A stretch of 64,000 nt of DNA from Nitrospira sp. SG-bin1 (GTDB lineage: Bacteria; Nitrospirota; Nitrospiria; Nitrospirales; Nitrospiraceae): NCBI GenBank assembly GCA_002083365.1, contig LVWS01000002.1, positions 10,209 through 74,208 of the forward strand, in the 5' to 3' direction. Numbering within the stretch: position 1 is the first letter of the stretch; each line of letters starts with the position of its first letter. Both the position numbers and the translations under genes were made by a program. A model generated the notes under the pieces. It worked only from the letters and a program-made list of their open reading frames with translations. It was not told the origin of the DNA and ran no database searches. Positions 8,149 through 15,716 of this stretch are shown here, in pieces.

Positions 8149-8415
8149 CAGTTGCTTCAGACCGACCTTAGGTAGAGTCCTTAGACACCCTAGTCATCAT
8201 GAGCATCTACGCAACACTCTGGAGTCTGGAGTTGACTCGGTATGGTGACGTCCACATTGGATGTGAATGGTTGAGGTGACATCATCTCACTGGATAATGT
8301 TGTCTTTTCATGGCGCTGGAAATGGAAATCTAACGGCGTCCTAAAAATCCCTTGAGAGAGTAAATGAAACACGCAAGCATACACGCCCCTCAAGCGGCCG
8401 GAGCCGACCAGTGAA

Positions 8416-9189
8416 GTGACCCTCGTTATAGTCTGCATCGCAGCGTTACTTGCCTCAGCCCTCACGCTGTTTTCAGGCTTCGGTCTCGGCACGCTGCTCA
8501 TGCCGGTCGTCGCCCTTTTCTTCCCTCTGGATCTGGCGATTGCCATGACGGCCATGGTCCATCTGGCGAATAACCTTTTCAAGATTGGGTTGCTTGGACG
8601 AAAAGCGGATCGCTCTATTCTGCTGAAGTTCGGATTACCTGCGATCGTGGCAGCTTTTGCCGGGGCGGCAGTGCTGACGTATCTGGGTGAGCTCGACCCG
8701 ATCTACGAATACCACGCGTTTGGAAACATCCGCCAGGTGTCGGTCCTCAAGTTGGTCATCGGCGTGCTCATTGTTTCCTTCGTTGCTCTGGAGCTCTTTC
8801 CAACATTCTCCAAGATGACACTCGATCGTAAATGGCTTCCGCTCGGCGGCGTCATCAGCGGGTTTTTCGGCGGACTGTCAGGACATCAAGGCGCCTTTCG
8901 CAGCATGTTCTTGATTAAGGCGGGTCTGGAGAAAGAAGCGTTTGTCGCCACGGGAGTGGTCCTCGCCGTCATGGTCGATCTGTCCCGCATGGTCATCTAT
9001 GGCGTAGGAATATCGGCTCATGGGGAAGCCGTTGAGTGGCCGCTTGTTATTGGTGCCAGTGTGTCTGCCTTTATCGGAGCCTACGTCGGATCTAAAGTGC
9101 TGAAGAAAGTCACCCTCCGATCGGTTCAGCTGATTGTTTCGGCTCTGTTGATTGTGGTCGGGATTGGGCTTATGGCTGGTGTGCTCTGA
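8416..9189 (+). CDS. TauE/SafE family sulfite/anion exporter
   Basis: A 257-residue inner-membrane protein with about eight hydrophobic segments. The N-terminal repeat has FSGFGLGTLLMPVVALFFP and the C-terminal repeat GGVISGFFGGLSGHQGAFRS, the two paralogous halves typical of the TSUP (TauE/SafE/DUF81) family. Members export sulfite, sulfoacetate or related anions; the substrate here is unknown. The start is a GTG at 8416, since upstream codons are closed by TGA at 8417 in the adjacent frame and no ATG is available. No operon partner is close. Confidence 0.85.
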   Translation: MTLVIVCIAALLASALTLFSGFGLGTLLMPVVALFFPLDLAIAMTAMVHLANNLFKIGLLGRKADRSILLKFGLPAIVAAFAGAAVLTYLGELDPIYEYHAFGNIRQVSVLKLVIGVLIVSFVALELFPTFSKMTLDRKWLPLGGVISGFFGGLSGHQGAFRSMFLIKAGLEKEAFVATGVVLAVMVDLSRMVIYGVGISAHGEAVEWPLVIGASVSAFIGAYVGSKVLKKVTLRSVQLIVSALLIVVGIGLMAGVL

Positions 9190-9616
9190 CCATACCGCTG
9201 CGTTGCCTGGGGGAGCGAGTCAGATATCCATCAAAGAATGGGATGCGACTGGTTCTCGGATGGTGTCAGGCTGTCGCGATTCTTGCCGCTGTGCTTGAAT
9301 ATCTTGATGCTCGTCCGGTCGTTCTTTTTCTTCCTTGCTCAGTTGGCTCTGGTATGGCCCCTTGGATCTTCGCTCGATTCTACCGGTTTGAACGGAAAGC
9401 GAGAGACTCTCGGATGGGAGTGACTCCTGAAGGGTTGAAACCCCCTACCTTACTTAGGAAACCTGCCACGTGCAGCCAATAACTCCCTCGCACGTGGCAG
9501 GTTCATGATATGCGGAACGCACAAACACTCCCTTTTAGGCGCCCACTCCCGAGTGATGGAGGACACTCAAACCCTACAGGCCGTTAGTGCATCATCTCAA
9601 CACACCCAACGACGAC
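9190..9616. other. Intergenic stretch without a gene; contains a perfect inverted repeat
   Basis: No ORF here has coding character. The notable element is the 14-bp perfect inverted repeat at 9460-9503, listed separately. The stretch separates the TauE/SafE gene from a small membrane-peptide gene on the opposite strand. Confidence 0.5.
9460..9503. repeat. Perfect 14-bp inverted repeat with 16-base loop
   Basis: AACCTGCCACGTGC at 9460-9473 is mirrored by GCACGTGGCAGGTT at 9490-9503. No T-run follows on either strand, so it is not a classical terminator for the plus-strand TauE gene or the minus-strand peptide gene, although both could read into it. It could be a bidirectional stop hairpin, a protein-binding site or a mobile-element remnant. 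Confidence 0.7.
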
Positions 9617-9754
9617 TCATTTCTTAGACTGCTCGTACGCCGCCCTCAGGTCACTGGACGGAGGGTTCGTGCTGCTCACCGTGGTGAGCACGGCATAAAT
9701 CAACACCGCCGTTCCGGCAATAATCCCACCGACATACAACCAGAGCTTATTCAT
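9617..9754 (-). CDS. 45-residue single-pass membrane peptide
   Basis: A short ORF with a very good ribosome site (AAGGAGG, then ACGCC and ATG at 9754). It encodes MNKLWLYVGGIIAGTAVLIY followed by AVLTTVSSTNPPSSDLRAAYEQSKK. The N-terminal half is one hydrophobic helix after a short positive N-terminus; the tail is polar, so the peptide is probably anchored in the inner membrane or exported. I do not know a family. The strong ribosome site, clean hydrophobic helix and hydrophilic tail argue that it is real despite its size. It stands alone between the TauE gene and the secreted hydrolase gene. Confidence 0.6.
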   Translation of the reverse strand: MNKLWLYVGGIIAGTAVLIYAVLTTVSSTNPPSSDLRAAYEQSKK

Positions 9755-10079
9755 GGCGTCCTCCTTTTTGTTGAAGGTGGTCCTGATGCATCAGACCTAT
9801 GTTGGTTGAGGATACCGGTGCGAACTTCTCGAGGCGGGAGTAGCCGGTTCTCGCAGGTGATTGTCTACGCCAGGCCGGCGCTCACCCGCCGAGTAAGTCG
9901 TTCATCTTATCGCCAAAAATTTTATGGCAGGAAGTTTTTCGAAGAAAATTGGGGCAAGACCCGAAGAGATTCTCCCGGTGGCAAAAGTCCACAGGTGGTT
10001 CTGTTCAATACTTGAGTCGGTATGAACTATACAGCATCGAGCTGAATATCGCCGGACACGAACGCACGCGCCGTGTCCG
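9755..10079. other. Intergenic stretch, no gene seen
   Basis: Non-coding by inspection; it contains a short A/T-rich patch (about 9905-9955). It should contain the promoter of the small peptide on the minus strand, but no consensus boxes could be fixed with confidence. Confidence 0.4.
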
Positions 10080-11198
10080 CTACATCCTGAGCCGGTCAGC
10101 GTAGCCGGTCAGCTCCACGTAGCCTTGACCTTTCACCGGCCGGCCTTGTTTGGTCCCGGTCACCGCCACCGCCCCTTCCCAATAGGAAACCTTGGTACTG
10201 CGAGAGGTGCGCAATTCCTGGTCGGCAAGCAAGGGCGTGACATCCAACACCAGGTCGAGCGACGGGAACGTCAATTGCCATCGGCTGGGATAGGTCGCCT
10301 TGCTCTCGGGGCTGGTCCAGGTTCCGCTTGATTCGATTTGAAAGTCGGTGACCTCCAGATGTCGTGCGCGTCCATCCGGTGACACGGCCGTCCCGCTCGA
10401 GGCCATATCGGACGAGCCGTCTTTCCGCCGCATCCGATACAACATGAGCTCGGTGTCGTCTTCTAACTGGATGCTGAACCAGTCCCAGCCGACTTGGTCC
10501 GCCCCGAGTTCGGCCGATCCAAATTCATGGTCCATCCAGGTGAGGCCGGTCACCTCGAATTGCTCGCCCTCGATCGTCAGGGTCCCTATCGTAGTCAGTC
10601 TGGTGAAGGAATAGTAATGGGACGCTTGCCCCGCCTCTTTCCCTTTTCGGCTGATCCCGGCCGCCCCGTGCGTCACGAGCGGCTTGGCCGGTTGAAGGGT
10701 GAGAGCGAGGGCATGGGTCGCGTCTTTGGCGACCAGGGTGTGCGTGCCGGGTGGATTCGTGGCGGCCTCGGCGCGCCAATCATCGATCCAGACATGAAGT
10801 CGCGACTCATCGGCCCCCGCCTTCCCCAATCCCTCCCGACTGAACTTTTCCGAAAAATGAAACCGCTTCCCGGTGATGTCCGTCACGGCGAAATGGGCCA
10901 GATACAAATGGCTGATCGACCATTTCGACGGCACGGTTTTGATGTCCTCCGGCGGCACCCCCCGACGGAAGAAGGTCAACTCAAAGCCGAATGACCGGCC
11001 TTTTTTTGACCGCAGATGGCCCGTGTAGTACCACCACTCGGTTCGGTAACCCGGGTGGGAGCCATGGTCTCTGGGAAATTCGTACCGATAGCCCGCCGTG
11101 GCCGGCTGAAAGACGGTTGGAGTCGCGCCGAGCGCCATGGGAAGACCCGCACTCAGCAAGAGCGCGACCAAAAAGCAGATTCGTGGCCAGTCTGTCAC
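10080..11198 (-). CDS. Secreted lipocalin-like / carotenoid 1,2-hydratase-like protein (COG5621 type)
   Basis: A 372-residue protein with a signal peptide (about 1-24, ending ...GLPMALGA). The mature part starts with a motif characteristic of the CrtC/AttH lipocalin-like group, FPRDHGSHPGYRTEWWYYTG (about residues 42-61), followed by FGFELTFFRR, WSISHLYLAHFAVTD and TGLTWMDHEFGS. These proteins fold as two lipocalin-like domains and are annotated as predicted secreted hydrolases; the substrate is unknown here. GTG start at 11198 with a weak GAGG site upstream. In many genomes a FtsX-type ABC transporter gene lies next to it; none is seen here. Confidence 0.75.
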   Translation of the reverse strand: MTDWPRICFLVALLLSAGLPMALGATPTVFQPATAGYRYEFPRDHGSHPGYRTEWWYYTGHLRSKKGRSFGFELTFFRRGVPPEDIKTVPSKWSISHLYLAHFAVTDITGKRFHFSEKFSREGLGKAGADESRLHVWIDDWRAEAATNPPGTHTLVAKDATHALALTLQPAKPLVTHGAAGISRKGKEAGQASHYYSFTRLTTIGTLTIEGEQFEVTGLTWMDHEFGSAELGADQVGWDWFSIQLEDDTELMLYRMRRKDGSSDMASSGTAVSPDGRARHLEVTDFQIESSGTWTSPESKATYPSRWQLTFPSLDLVLDVTPLLADQELRTSRSTKVSYWEGAVAVTGTKQGRPVKGQGYVELTGYADRLRM

Positions 11199-11356
11199 AC
11201 CGTACCTCGCCGCGAGGGTTCATCCGGAGAGAGCCGGGGGAAGCCGGCTGCTCGGCCCATGGCATCGGTTATAACACGCGCCACACCCATGAACCAATCG
11301 ACTGTCTGAGAGCGGAGTTTTGCATTTCCCACGGACCCGACGCCTCACGCACAGCG

Positions 11357-11386
11357 TTGACAATTTTCACAAGTCTCAGCTATCGT
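11357..11386 (+). promoter_or_regulatory. Sigma70-like promoter giving a nearly leaderless transcript
   Basis: TTGACA at 11357-11362, 18-base spacer, TATCGT at 11381-11386. The expected transcription start (about 11393) coincides with the ATG at 11392 of the LON-domain gene, which has no Shine-Dalgarno site. It would drive the LON/ABC transporter operon. Confidence 0.55.
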
Positions 11387-11391
11387 GAGCC

Positions 11392-12081
11392 ATGCAGACT
11401 GATCGTGAGCGAGGGCCGTCCGACCGGAGTCCGTCCAAGCATGTCGAGCCGTTTCCCATTCCCAGTCGCCTTCCGGTGTTCCCGTTGCCCAATGTCGTCT
11501 TTTTTCCCAAGACGTACCTGCCGCTCCACATTTTCGAACCGCGCTATCGCCGAATGGTCGCCGATGTGACGATGGGCGGTCAATGCATTGCCATGGCACT
11601 GCTGAAAGAAGGATGGGAACCGGAGTACTACGGGAACCCCGAGATCTATCCCGCGCTCTGCATCGGACGGATCGTAAGCGTGCAACCGCTGCCGGACGGT
11701 CGCTCCAACATCTTGCTGCAAGGTCTCGAACGGTGCGAGGTGGCCGAAGAACACTTCGACAAGCCCTATCGCGAAGCGACGATTCGCGTCACCCCCATGC
11801 GCTCCGACGAAGGGTTGACGAAAGATGTCCGGCGTTCGCTGATCGACGTGCTGGGACGGTATCTCGAAGCCAGAGAGGACAGCGCGGCGTGGCAAGGATT
11901 CTTTCGCGAAGAAGTCAGTGATGAAGTCTTGGTCAATACCCTCTCGACTTATTTGGACTGTACACCCTTGGAAAAACAATTCTTGCTGGAAGCGGACGGC
12001 CTGCACCAGCGCGCTCGGCGATTGAACGATCTGGTTCAATTCATGCTGCACGGGCATCACGGCACGAAAGGCTGGGATTGA
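11392..12081 (+). CDS. LON peptidase substrate-binding domain protein
   Basis: A 229-residue stand-alone LON N-terminal domain. The family signature PSRLPVFPLPNVVFFPKTYL then LPLHIFEPRYRRMVADV is at about residues 24-58, followed by GRIVSVQPLPDGRSNILLQG. There is no AAA or Ser-Lys protease domain. The function of such stand-alone domains is not established; binding of unfolded peptides is assumed by analogy with Lon. It is the first gene of an apparent operon with the two ABC genes; its TGA stop is directly followed by the next ATG. No ribosome site, consistent with a leaderless start. Confidence 0.85.
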   Translation: MQTDRERGPSDRSPSKHVEPFPIPSRLPVFPLPNVVFFPKTYLPLHIFEPRYRRMVADVTMGGQCIAMALLKEGWEPEYYGNPEIYPALCIGRIVSVQPLPDGRSNILLQGLERCEVAEEHFDKPYREATIRVTPMRSDEGLTKDVRRSLIDVLGRYLEAREDSAAWQGFFREEVSDEVLVNTLSTYLDCTPLEKQFLLEADGLHQRARRLNDLVQFMLHGHHGTKGWD

Positions 12082-13053
12082 ATGGATCGGACCATCGCTA
12101 TCAACGTCACCAGTCTGCGCAAAACGTATGAAAGCCATACGGCCGTCGACGGTCTTTCGTTCCAGGTCTACGCCGGAGAGATCTTCGGTCTCCTGGGGCC
12201 GAACGGCGCGGGCAAAAGCACCACGCTTCGCACGCTTATCACCCTGCTGCACCCGACCTCGGGCACGGCGACCATCATGGGGTACGACACGGTGCGGGAC
12301 GCGGATAAGGTCCGGACCTTGATCGGCTACGTGCCCCAAGAACGGGCGATCGACCGGTTCCTCACAGGGCGTGAACACCTTCAATTGCTCGCAGCGCTTT
12401 ATCATCTGACGAAAGAAGAAGCGACCGCACGCATCGGCGAGCTGCTCAAACTGGTCGAGCTGGAGGCCCATGCGGACCGGCCGGCCAAGACCTATTCCGG
12501 GGGCATGAAGCGCAAACTCGACATTGCCTGCGGACTGCTGCCCGACCCCAAAATTCTGTTCCTTGACGAGCCCACGCTGGGTCTGGACGTCCAAAGCCGT
12601 CTCCGGATTTGGGAATACGTCCGGATGCTCAAAGCCCGTGGCATGACGGTCGTGATGACGACGAACTATTTGGACGAAGCCGACCAGCTCTGCGACCGGC
12701 TCGCCATTATCGACGGCGGCAAGATCAAGACGTTGGGCGCTCCGGCCGAACTAAAAATCGCGCTGGGCGGGGATATTGTGTCCCTGACCCTGAAAGAGAC
12801 CGACCGGATTCACACCTTGGAGTCCGAGCTCAAAGACCGGCCGGCGATCAAGACCGTGCGGGCGACGGCGAAAGGATTGGATATCAGGGTGGAATCCCCG
12901 GAGAAGGCGCTCCCGACCATTTTGGATTCGGCCAATCGCTTGGGTTGCAGCATCGAATTCATTCAGTACAACCGTCCGCGCTTGGACGACGTGTTTATCG
13001 CCCACACCGGGCGAGCCATCACGGAATCGCCTCCCGAAATAGAATCGGCGTAA
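12082..13053 (+). CDS. ABC-2 type exporter ATP-binding subunit (DrrA-like)
   Basis: A 323-residue ATPase. Walker A is GPNGAGKST (about residues 38-46), the signature YSGGMKRKLDIACGL, and Walker B ILFLDEPTLGLD. The extra C-terminal region after residue 230 (IHTLESELKDRPAIKTVRA, ending RPRLDDVFIAHTGR) is the DrrA/CcmA-type regulatory extension. The usual H-loop histidine is replaced by Asn in VMTTNYLDEAD. It powers the permease encoded immediately downstream (9-base gap); the pair probably exports a lipid, drug or polysaccharide precursor, substrate unknown. It starts one base after the stop of the LON-domain gene. Confidence 0.9.
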   Translation: MDRTIAINVTSLRKTYESHTAVDGLSFQVYAGEIFGLLGPNGAGKSTTLRTLITLLHPTSGTATIMGYDTVRDADKVRTLIGYVPQERAIDRFLTGREHLQLLAALYHLTKEEATARIGELLKLVELEAHADRPAKTYSGGMKRKLDIACGLLPDPKILFLDEPTLGLDVQSRLRIWEYVRMLKARGMTVVMTTNYLDEADQLCDRLAIIDGGKIKTLGAPAELKIALGGDIVSLTLKETDRIHTLESELKDRPAIKTVRATAKGLDIRVESPEKALPTILDSANRLGCSIEFIQYNRPRLDDVFIAHTGRAITESPPEIESA

Positions 13054-13062
13054 AGGAGTCCT

Positions 13063-13842
13063 GTGTCTCACTATTGGCAAGAAATCAGCGCGTTGACGAT
13101 GCGGTGGGTCCGGCGGTTGAGCCGTGAAAAGTTCAGTATGCTGTTCACCCTGGTGCAGCCGATGTTGTTCTGGCTCATCTTCTTTGGAAACCTGTTTCAG
13201 CGGGCCGCGGACACCCAGGTCATGCAGGCACCCAACTACATCAGCTTTCTCGCCGCCGGTGTCGTCGTCATGACGGTCCTCAACAACGGTCTCGCGGGGG
13301 GTGTCGATCTGCTGTTCGACAAGGAAAACGGGTTCCTCGAACGGTTGATGTCCACGCCGATTCATCGGACCTCCGTCATCCTGAGCCGTTTCATCTTCGT
13401 CATGGCCATCACGTCGATGCAGGTCCTCGTTATTCTCGGGGTGTCGTACCTGTTCGGCGTGCATCCCGCGACGGGCATCCTCGGCGTGGCGATGATTTTG
13501 TTGATCGGCATGATGTTCGGAGTCGGCCTGACGGCCATCTCCATGGCCATGGCTTTTTCCGTGAAAAGCCACGGTGATTTCTTCTCCGTGTTGGGATTTC
13601 TTTCGCTGCCGATGATCTTCCTCAGCTCCGCCTTGGTTCCGTTGACGGCGATGCCGGGATGGATGAGTTTTCTCGCGCAATTCAACCCGATGACCTGGGC
13701 CATCGATGCGGTACGGCCGTTGATTTTGTCCGGCTGGACCGAGGCCTTACCGCACGTCGGTATGGTGGTTTTGGTCATGCTCGTGTTCGATGCCCTGTGT
13801 CTGTACGGCGGGGCCAAAGCCTTCCGCCGAGCTATGGGGTAA
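13063..13842 (+). CDS. ABC-2 type transporter permease
   Basis: A 259-residue integral membrane protein with six predicted segments, opening with an amphipathic stretch (LTMRWVRRLSREKFSMLFTL). The ABC-2 signature lies late in the protein: GFLSLPMIFLSSALVPLTAMPGW (split here as GFLSLPMIFLSS, then ALVPLTAMPGW), followed by FNPMTWAIDAVR. This is the typical DrrB-type partner of the preceding ATPase. Start GTG at 13063, preceded by AAGGAG. The substrate is not indicated by the context. Confidence 0.88.
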   Translation: MSHYWQEISALTMRWVRRLSREKFSMLFTLVQPMLFWLIFFGNLFQRAADTQVMQAPNYISFLAAGVVVMTVLNNGLAGGVDLLFDKENGFLERLMSTPIHRTSVILSRFIFVMAITSMQVLVILGVSYLFGVHPATGILGVAMILLIGMMFGVGLTAISMAMAFSVKSHGDFFSVLGFLSLPMIFLSSALVPLTAMPGWMSFLAQFNPMTWAIDAVRPLILSGWTEALPHVGMVVLVMLVFDALCLYGGAKAFRRAMG

Positions 13843-13943
13843 CCTCATCATGAACCATCGATCCCTTGACTGACGACGGAATCCGTCGGATCATTACTTC
13901 AATACAGCCGACATCGGCCCATGGTCGACGGAGAGTCGTAGAG

Positions 13944-14801
13944 ATGATCCCTGAAAATCAAATTCGTGCGCTGATTCGCCTCTTGTCCGACGAGGACGAT
14001 CGAATCGTCCGCACCATCAGCGGAAAACTCATTGATATCGGTCCTTCGGCGGTTCCCCTCCTCCAGGAGGCTGAAATCGAGCAGCCGGAGATGGCCGATC
14101 GTATCGCATCCGTCCTTGAAGAAATCCGGGGAAGCAAGCTGGAAGAGGAACTAGCGAACCTGGCAACCCTCCAGGATGAGATCATGGACCTTGAAACCGG
14201 CGCCTTCCTCATTGCCCGCTATGCCTATCCGGCCCTCGACGTCGCCCGTTATCGCGCGCAATTGGACATGATGGCAAGCGAAGTTCGAGCACGAATCGGC
14301 TATCGAGCCTCGGGGGAAGAAGCCGTCAATGCGCTCAACCGGTACCTCTTCACGGAACAAGGGTTCAAAGGGAACACGAAAAACTACTATGAGGTCGAGA
14401 ACAGCTACCTCAATTGTGTCATGGATCGGCGCGTCGGCATCCCCATCAGCTTGTCGTCGGTCTATCTCTTGATCGGACAACGTTTGGCGTTGCCGTTGTT
14501 CGGCATCGGCATGCCGGGACATTTCTTGGTGAAGTACGAGTCCGACCGATACAAGATTTTCATCGACTGTTTCAACGGTGGAGCCTTGCTGACCGAAAAA
14601 AACTGCGCCCGCTTTCTGACCGAGGCCGGGTACGGATTCGATGACAAGTACCTGCAAAAAAGCCCGGTGCGGGCGATTCTGTCCCGCATGATTAAGAATC
14701 TCTTGGCCATCTACTCCAAATCAGGTGACGCGGGGAAAACCGCCCGCCTGACCAAATTCATTGAAATCCTCGGGGGGGCTCCTCGTGAAGAAGGGCTGTG
14801 A
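13944..14801 (+). CDS. SirB1 family (transglutaminase-like) protein with helical N-terminus
   Basis: A 285-residue cytoplasmic protein. Residues 1-75 look like HEAT-type helices (RALIRLLSDEDDRIVRTI, then GPSAVPLLQEAE). The core is the SirB1/transglutaminase-like core-2 region with YEVENSYLNCVMDRRVGIPI (Cys in the active-site position), GIGMPGHFLVKYE (His) and FIDCFNGG (Asp). Members are of unknown function; the triad suggests a cysteine-peptidase-like or transglutaminase fold. A TTG at 13866 could add 26 residues, but the ATG at 13944 with GGAGAG upstream is preferred. Confidence 0.75.
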   Translation: MIPENQIRALIRLLSDEDDRIVRTISGKLIDIGPSAVPLLQEAEIEQPEMADRIASVLEEIRGSKLEEELANLATLQDEIMDLETGAFLIARYAYPALDVARYRAQLDMMASEVRARIGYRASGEEAVNALNRYLFTEQGFKGNTKNYYEVENSYLNCVMDRRVGIPISLSSVYLLIGQRLALPLFGIGMPGHFLVKYESDRYKIFIDCFNGGALLTEKNCARFLTEAGYGFDDKYLQKSPVRAILSRMIKNLLAIYSKSGDAGKTARLTKFIEILGGAPREEGL

Positions 14802-14841
14802 TCGCTGATGTCGTGTACATAACTCCGGAGACCGGCCGTTT

Positions 14842-14914
14842 GCCCCTGAGCATGTCGAAGGGCGTGACTGTTCGTGTCGTTCCGTTCATGGTTCGACAGG
14901 CTCACCACGAACGG
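14842..14914. repeat. REP-like pair of small hairpins
   Basis: Two adjacent palindromes between convergent genes. The first has arms GCCC and GGGC around CTGAGCATGTCGAA (14842-14863). The second has CCGTTCATGGT at 14882-14892 and ACCACGAACGG at 14904-14914, one mismatch in 11, around TCGACAGGCTC. The words TCGAAGGGC and TCGACAGGCTCACCACGAACGG-type ends are typical of bacterial REP elements. It may act as a transcription or mRNA-stability boundary. Confidence 0.65.
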
Positions 14915-14932
14915 CCTTGCGGGAAGACGATA

Positions 14933-15688
14933 CTAGAGGCGTATCGTCAGAAGATCCTTTCCCTTCCAAATCTTTCCTTCATACTGCTCCGCCGCTTGAG
15001 CTTTGACGTCGTAACGATCCGCTATCGGATAGAAATGCGACAGGACGAGTTGGCCTACCCCGGCCTCCTTCGCCACCTGGCCGCACTGTCCGGCGTGCAA
15101 ATGGGCGGGACCCGGACGATTGGCGGGAAACGAGCAATCAAGCACCGCCAGATCGGCATCAGTGCACAACCGAACGAGGGCATCGCAGTACTGTGTGTCT
15201 CCCGAGTACACCATGGCCTTCCTCCGATATTCGACTCGATAACCGACCGACGACAGATCAGGAACGTGGACGATCGGTGCGGGAACGATACGAGTGTCGC
15301 CGATCGTAAAGGGCCTATCGGATACCTCCTTGAATGTGACACGAAACGGCGCCGGCGAGAAGCTGGGGAAGCTGCGCATGATGGACCGTAAGATCCTGAT
15401 CGTGCCCTTGGGGCCGATGAGGGTCATCCCTGGACGGTGCCCTCCTCCGTACTTCGCATAGATCACCGCATCGAAGAAGAAGGTGATGAAGTCGGAAAAG
15501 TGGTCCGCGTGAAAATGAGAGAACAAGACGTGCGTGATCCGGTGTCGGTCCACGCCGGTCTTGATCAGGTTCATCAATGTACGGGGACCGAAGTCCAGCA
15601 GAATGTTTTGATCCGTGCGCGCTAAATATCCGGCGGCCGCGCGGGTGGGATGCACGTTGGTACCGGAGCCGAGAATGGTCAGACGCAT
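14933..15688 (-). CDS. MBL-fold metallo-hydrolase, RNase Z-like
   Basis: A 251-residue metallo-beta-lactamase-fold enzyme. The metal-binding motif is SHFHADHFSDF (about residues 57-67); further ligands are probably His139 (VHVPD), Asp162 in YSGDTQYCD and His218 in LSHFYP. The opening MRLTILGSGTNVHPTRAAAG is typical of RNase Z/phosphonate-type hydrolases that cleave phosphodiesters. Its size is shorter than canonical tRNase Z and the flexible arm is not evident, so the substrate is uncertain. It lies next to the large cyclase gene on the same strand with only a 28-base gap, so it is probably downstream in one transcript. Confidence 0.8.
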   Translation of the reverse strand: MRLTILGSGTNVHPTRAAAGYLARTDQNILLDFGPRTLMNLIKTGVDRHRITHVLFSHFHADHFSDFITFFFDAVIYAKYGGGHRPGMTLIGPKGTIRILRSIMRSFPSFSPAPFRVTFKEVSDRPFTIGDTRIVPAPIVHVPDLSSVGYRVEYRRKAMVYSGDTQYCDALVRLCTDADLAVLDCSFPANRPGPAHLHAGQCGQVAKEAGVGQLVLSHFYPIADRYDVKAQAAEQYEGKIWKGKDLLTIRL

Positions 15689-15716
15689 AAGTCGGATGTG
15701 TTATACAGCCACATGG

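Noticed and set aside
9587..10015. 142-residue plus-strand frame across the small peptide gene
   Set aside because: No ribosome site, no domain, and it runs antisense to the convincing 45-residue peptide.
11380..12594. 404-residue open frame on the minus strand
   Set aside because: It is antisense to the clear LON-domain and ABC ATPase genes and has no recognisable features; it is a GC-rich shadow frame.
12751..13680. 309-residue open frame on the minus strand
   Set aside because: It overlaps the ABC ATPase and permease on the other strand and is rich in His/Arg/Asp without domain signs.
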